From NCBI GenBank assembly GCA_011009095.1, contig VTPC01005486.1:61065-125064 (forward strand): a stretch of 64,000 nucleotides of DNA, read 5' to 3'. The stretch's first letter is position 1; every line of letters starts with the position of its first letter. This DNA is from Ignelater luminosus (Eukaryota > Arthropoda > Insecta > Coleoptera > Elateridae). Positions 59,494-64,000 of the stretch are shown here, in pieces. The translations under genes and the position numbers were made by a program. The notes under the pieces are model-generated. The model worked only from the letters and a program-made list of their open reading frames with translations. It did no database searches and was not told the DNA's origin.

Positions 59494-60798
59494 AAGGGTT
59501 TTCCAATAAGAGGTGTTATTTTGATATTCAAAGAAAAGTGCCATTTTTTAATATAAATGATCGGATGTTTATTTCATTATAAAGAGGAAGGTATGCCGTT
59601 AATAGTGGAAAATAACATCAGGCAAATGACCACCACGACCACGCTTACAGGACAATATCCTTTTCATGAAATTTTCCATAACCAAATCGCAAAGTGGCTG
59701 CCCTATGTCCTCGACAGCCTCACGAATTCCATCTTTGAGGTCTTGAATCGACGCTGGGCTGTTGGCGTAGACCTTCTCTTTCACGTGGCCCCAAAGAAAG
59801 AAGTCGCAAGGTGTTAAATCACAAGATCTCGGTGGCCAATTGTGATCACCTCTTCGAGAGATAACACGGTCCGGAAACTTTTTCCGTAAAAGATCAATGG
59901 TTTCGTTGCTTGTGTGGCACGTAGCGCCGTCTTGTTGAAAGTAAACGTTGTCCAGATCAATACCATCCAATTCCGGCCATAAAAAATCGTTAATCATCTC
60001 TCGATAGCGCAATCCAGTCACCGTAACTGTTGCTCCAGCCTCATTTTCGAAAAAGTAAGGTCCAATGACTCCGCCGGACCATAAACCGCACCAAACAGTC
60101 ACACGTTGAGGATAGAGAGACTTTTCAACAATAACTCTTGGATTTTCTGAGCCCCAGATCCGACAATTTTGCTTGTTGACGAAGCCACCGAGGTGGAAAT
60201 GGGCCTCATCACTCAAGATGATTTTTCGATGGAATTCTGGATCATTTTCATGCATTTCAACGACCCAATCAGCAAAGACACGACGTTGTTGATGATCGGC
60301 CGGCTTGAGTTCTTGTGTTAACTGGACTTTATAAGCCTTAAGACCCAAATCTTTATGCAAAATACGGTGTAATGACGTTTGTGGAATGGCTAATTCCAAA
60401 GAACGACGAGGAATGGACAAACCTGGGTTTTCTTTAACACTTTCGGCTACAACAGCAATATTCTCGGCTGTTCTTGAGCGACGTGCACGGGTTTTATTCT
60501 TCACATCACTAACTTGTCCCAAGAGCTCGAATTTTTTCACCAATTTCTGTATTGCGGTCCGACAAGGTGCTTCACGGTGACCCAAAAATGTTCGAGTTTT
60601 ACGAACCGTCTCTGCCAAATTTTCACCATTTTTATAGTGAATTTTAATAATTTCAATGCGTTGTTGAAGCGTGTATCGTTCCATATTTATTAATGGCGTA
60701 GTTTCTACTTGTCAAATGTCAATAAATGATAGCTTCAAAAGTGACATCTACCGAAATAGCGGGCTATTCAAAATAACACCTCTTATTGGAAAACCCTT
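59494..60798 (-). mobile_element. Mariner-family transposon (DD41D, rosa-like), 1305 bp, complete
   Basis: The 31-bp terminal inverted repeats start AAGGGTTTTCCAATAAGAGG and are identical at the two ends (59494-59524 and the complement of 60768-60798). They are flanked by TA at 59492-59493 and 60799-60800, as expected for mariner insertion. One uninterrupted transposase frame fills the interior. The element interrupts a gypsy relic, so it arrived later. Identical TIRs and an intact frame suggest recent activity. Confidence 0.92.
59599..60684 (-). CDS. Mariner transposase, DD41D type, intact
   Basis: Predicted 361-residue protein, about the normal length for mariner transposases. Residues 1-110 form the paired helix-turn-helix DNA-binding region (MERYTLQQRIEIIKIHYKNG at the start). 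The catalytic core has IILSDEAHFHLGG (first Asp), VYFQQDGATCHTS (second Asp) and CDLTPCDFFLWG (third Asp). Counting from the second Asp to the Asp of PCDF gives 41 intervening residues. This is the DD41D spacing described for the rosa subfamily; classical mariners have 34. The protein would bind the TIRs and cut and paste the element at TA. No stops or frameshifts; the ATG at 60684 is the first Met in the frame. Confidence 0.9.
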   Translation of the reverse strand: MERYTLQQRIEIIKIHYKNGENLAETVRKTRTFLGHREAPCRTAIQKLVKKFELLGQVSDVKNKTRARRSRTAENIAVVAESVKENPGLSIPRRSLELAIPQTSLHRILHKDLGLKAYKVQLTQELKPADHQQRRVFADWVVEMHENDPEFHRKIILSDEAHFHLGGFVNKQNCRIWGSENPRVIVEKSLYPQRVTVWCGLWSGGVIGPYFFENEAGATVTVTGLRYREMINDFLWPELDGIDLDNVYFQQDGATCHTSNETIDLLRKKFPDRVISRRGDHNWPPRSCDLTPCDFFLWGHVKEKVYANSPASIQDLKDGIREAVEDIGQPLCDLVMENFMKRILSCKRGRGGHLPDVIFHY

Positions 60799-60800
60799 TA

Positions 60801-60960
60801 GAAACTGAATATTGTCTGCTAATTATTCTGTTCAAGAATCCTCTTGCAGAAGTTTCCACTTGTCTACAAAGAATGCTAAAAACCTCCCGAACGTTTGAAT
60901 TTATATACATAGGGAGTTTGTATTATACTGGAAAATCTACGGTTGGCAATAAACGATGGC
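60801..60960 (+). pseudogene. Ty3/gypsy RNase H continuation after the mariner
   Basis: The plus strand reads LFKNPLAEVSTCLQRMLKTS and then YTGKSTV, the usual 'f.KpL......RLqRm......y...y.pGk' block of gypsy RNase H. It continues the text interrupted at 59493. No downstream integrase is seen. Confidence 0.7.
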
Positions 60961-61535
60961 GTGTTTGTTTTTTTATAATACTTCTAACAACTCCACGGCA
61001 TTGCAAACACAAAACCCCTTTTTATACTTTTTTGTGAGACTCACAGCCTTTTAAGTAATAGCAGACCAATAATAATCACAATCTTATAAACTTGGGGCTT
61101 TTATCGCAACCGGAAAGATTCTTTGATTTTTATTTTTTTAATTTTTTCTAGGTTTCATACATCCGATTCGTATCTACGTCAACTTCTGTAAGACTTTCGA
61201 TCAAAAGCTTAAGGTAAACAAACAAACTCTTACGATATCTAGAGTGTTCTTGGTGATAACCATTAGATGCCGCCGCAGTTGTCTCGTATTATAATATTAT
61301 TGCAAAGGTCCTAATGTACCTGAAAAAGTCAAAACAGATCTAGGAATACCTTTTACAATTTTCATATTTCTTTTTACTTGCGGTAGATCAAATGTCTTCA
61401 CTCTTAGTATTCTAGAAGCTAGGAATACTCAAAAAAACCAAATTGGAGACTTTTATGTATTATCATCAATACAAAAGATTGAAAACTAAACACAATTAAA
61501 TATTAAGAAATGTGAAAAATCAACTCTTGTCATTT
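60961..61535. other. AT-rich intergenic sequence
   Basis: Nothing recognisable. Confidence 0.3.
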
Positions 61536-62066
61536 TTACAGTTTAATCCCCATTTTGCTTATAAATTTTATTCCAAGATCATACAGTTCTTTCGTTGTTT
61601 TAGTTACGCAATTCTGAACTATCACTATAGTTTCACCAGGTGTATCTCCTTGTTGTATTTCTGTCAAACATTTATAAAGGGCTTCGCTTATAAGGCTGTC
61701 TACGATAAGAGTTACATCAGAAGAAAAACCCGGCTCACTATATTTCTGCGCAAGGAGTTTGGCTGCTACTGTCCAATCAAGTTCATTTTTAGCATCCAGG
61801 GCTCCATCTTTTTTCCAAGCGCATTCCATAAAGTCATAAAACGTTTTATTACCTTGCTGGTAAGCAAATGGACCAACATCGAAACTTTCTATGGTTTTCT
61901 TATTTATTTTCTGTTCATCTAAACATTTTATTGAACCTGGAGTCCAGTTGAAACACAAAGTGTTAGCCTGTAATGCATAATGATTGAAAATCGATTTAAA
62001 ATAGTTTTATTTAAAGAAAACAAAACTTACAAAGAGAATTAAGAAAAAACTCAAAGCAGTTTGCAT
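61536..62066 (-). CDS. OBP-like secreted protein, minus-C type (copy J)
   Basis: Predicted 155-residue protein. Exon 1 (62031-62066) encodes MQTALSFFLILF. The phase-0 intron is 63 bp with a GTAAG donor and a TTACAG acceptor. Exon 2 (61967-61536) begins ANTLCFNWTPGSIKCLDEQK. Ordered cysteines are in IKC, MECAWKKDG, YKC and QNC, with an additional cysteine near the predicted mature N-terminus. DTPGETIVIVQNC matches the family ending. It is the most divergent intact member and lacks the shared half-site upstream. A TATAAAA at 62143-62149 is further away (77 bp) than usual. Confidence 0.8.
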
Positions 62067-62142
62067 TCTGGTTGTTCAAGATTGTAATAGTTACAAATAG
62101 GAGTTAAATACGTAATTGCAATTATGCAGAAATAAAATTTAT

Positions 62143-62149
62143 TTTTATA
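62143..62149 (-). promoter_or_regulatory. Possible TATA box of OBP copy J
   Basis: TATAAAA on the gene strand, 77 bp upstream of the ATG at 62066. No AGGTCA half-site is found nearby, unlike the other members. Confidence 0.35.
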
Positions 62150-62199
62150 GGAGTGTTACATAATTAATTTTATTAATATGACGGGGCTTATCAGGAAAC

Positions 62200-63926
62200 T
62201 TATAATTTTCTAATTAGGTGTGTACATTATTTAGTTATGAAATTATTTTAACAACAGATGAACAGCACAAGAAAAAAATAATAATTTGTCAAAATCTAGG
62301 GGCGCCAATTGCGGGAGTCGTGTCGTGGCAAGAGGGGTTCCGCAATCAACCTGCTTGTTTTGACTTCCAGAAAGTTTTATATCTGGATTATTTAAATTAT
62401 TAGTAGTAATTGCGTTTAAATTAACAACAATTGCAAAAAGAATTTTGTGTGTACTGGTTTGAACTTTATTTTCCTTCTTATTATTCCAGTTTCTTTACCT
62501 ATTTGACTTCTCTATTTACTGACCATTTTTGTTATTAGTTTTCTGAACCTCCACATTGCTTTGTTATTTCTACAAGGGCTTCACTTGATCTTTTCTTTGT
62601 TAATGTGTAGTTTTTGGTATCATACTATCCATATGCTCTTTTCCTTCAGTATTTTGAATTTGTTCACCTAATTTACCTTTTCAATTATGTATTTCTCTTA
62701 GCCAATCTTGTATGCTCTTGTCACCTTGGATTTCACGAAAGTCTTTTTCCACTGCTTCCTTAAGTACTTTGTCATTTTCAGCATCCATTGTTAGATTGTT
62801 TCGAATTTTCTCTTTCTGCATCTTTTTCATTTTGATTTTACTTCCTGAACCTTATTCTACAGTTCTTCTTTTGCCTTTGATCAATCCTCTTTGAATTGAC
62901 TGATGCCTCTTGCCGTGTGTTTCATTTTTTCCTTATTGATTTTTATTTCGAGTTTCGTTTATCTGATATCTTCCTTTATTTCCTTTTCTTTCCCTTTAAG
63001 CAGTTTCTAATTTTGGTTTAGCATAAATTGATTTGCTGTATAAAGCAATTAAAATAAAATTTCAAGGAAGATTCTCCTGCTTCTTTTAATGACTTGTTAT
63101 TGTCTTCCAATATTTTTTCCTTAAATATACTGACGCTTTTTAATTAGATAAATTCCTATTTCTTCGCCATGGCTTGTGGTTTCCACGTTCTTCTGAATTT
63201 TTTTACTTACATTAATTACGTATTTTCTGTACAGAAATTGTTTTTATAATTGCAGGAAGGCAGTTCTCTTTAGAAAACTCATTACCTATTACACTCGTAA
63301 CTGACATTCTTTTACAAGCTCTATTTAGAAACGTTCTTTTGCTACAACTCTAGGCTGCTTCTTTATCTTTCTGTAGGACAGCAAATGGGTGATTTACGGT
63401 GTTGATCTCTAGAAAGTCGCAAAGGCAAAAAATCACAAACTTATCTTTTTTATTCTATAATCTAAGATGAGAATGTAATTACAAGATAACAAGAATACAT
63501 ATACATATATAGGTTAAGACAAATTTATCTAAAGAAAGAATTGTATTCCATTTTGTTTTCATAATAATCTTAACTTTATTTTTGCTCTATTTATGGTATA
63601 ATTCTTTAGCTTGTTTGTAACTTTTGAAGTAGATAAAATACGGCATAACTAATTCCATAGATTCAAAACTAAAAATTACCTTTAATTGTGTCCTAATTGC
63701 AATTTTAGTCCAATGACTAAACCCGATATATACGATACTTACGACTTGTTTAGAACATACCTAATTCTTAAAATGTGAAACCTCAAATTAATTACCTATT
63801 TACATCTTTTTAGATATAATAACACTTAAAAGTCTTTTGATTGTTTATTGCAGAAAAAAAAACGAATTTCACAAGTGTATCTGCTTTATACATTTCACTA
63901 ATAAATACTATAACTTCTTATGATAA
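62200..63926. other. Intergenic region, no gene recognised
   Basis: The stretch 62500-63050 is rich in T on the plus strand (A-rich on the minus), with broken lysine-rich frames and no domain. Nothing else is supported. Confidence 0.3.
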
Positions 63927-64000
63927 TTAATCTTCAAACTTTGTTTTATCAAATTCTTCAACGAGACAATTGTGTACTTTAACAGCAGTTTCCCCATGTG
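63927..64000 (-). CDS. OBP-like protein, 3' end only (copy K, cut by window edge)
   Basis: The last 74 bp on the minus strand encode HGETAVKVHNCLVEEFDKTK followed by FED and a stop at 63927-63929. The VKVHNC block is the C6 region seen in the other copies (IKVQLC, VKVQNC). The gene continues to the right of the window, so its integrity is unknown. Confidence 0.65.
   Translation of the reverse strand, partial: HGETAVKVHNCLVEEFDKTKFED

Overview
The window looks like an AT-rich insect nuclear genome, most probably a beetle. The evidence is spliced two-exon genes with GT-AG introns, secreted helical proteins resembling the 'minus-C' odorant-binding proteins (OBPs) that form tandem arrays in beetles, and a dense load of insect-type transposons. 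The species cannot be named from the sequence. There are two assembly gaps: 41053-41062 (10 N, next to an AAT microsatellite) and 58844-59243 (400 N).

The only host gene family I can support is a tandem cluster of small secreted OBP-like genes, all on the minus strand. Seven copies look intact (start codons at 3909, 6259, 13860, 34494, 41706, 48576 and 62066). An eighth runs off the right edge (63927-64000). Three are pseudogenes (19871-20351, 48742-49049, 52398-52877), and there is one orphan exon-1 plus promoter relic (20855-20973). Each intact gene has an exon 1 of 33 or 36 nt that encodes most of a signal peptide, a phase-0 intron of 54-450 bp, and an exon 2 that carries the mature protein with four ordered cysteines. 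Most copies also share a TATA box about 52-60 bp upstream of the ATG and an AGGTCA/AGGTCG half-site about 30-40 bp further upstream. The cluster therefore appears to have grown by duplication of whole promoter-plus-gene units, several of which then decayed.

Transposon relics and satellites fill the space between the genes. 1-2184: BEL/Pao relic. 2800-6600: recently duplicated OBP pair. 8840-12975: Penelope-like fragments, a 163-bp satellite and a Ty3/gypsy gag relic. 13131-13860: OBP. 14400-20351: LINE pieces with a nested hAT element (exact 8-bp target duplication), then OBP relics. 21660-26190: more LINE relics. 28400-31740: an unusual array of short palindrome-like units in both orientations. 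32959-33898: a PIF/Harbinger-like element. 33937-34494: OBP. 34670-35110: mariner relic. 37484-40560: decayed full-length LINE. 41198-41706: OBP. 42360-47760: Jockey LINE split by a TIR element, then a second BEL/Pao. 48007-49049: OBP and pseudo-OBP. 50500-51600: Jockey ORF1. 52398-52877: pseudo-OBP. 54150-58250: a cysteine-rich relic and a pogo/jerky relic. 58270-60960: gypsy relic split by a mariner that looks intact (DD41D spacing). 61536-62066: OBP. The last bases hold the end of another OBP.

The points most worth a second look are the shared OBP promoter module, the palindromic array at 28.4-31.7 kb, the apparently intact DD41D mariner, and the clearly readable stages of OBP birth and decay.
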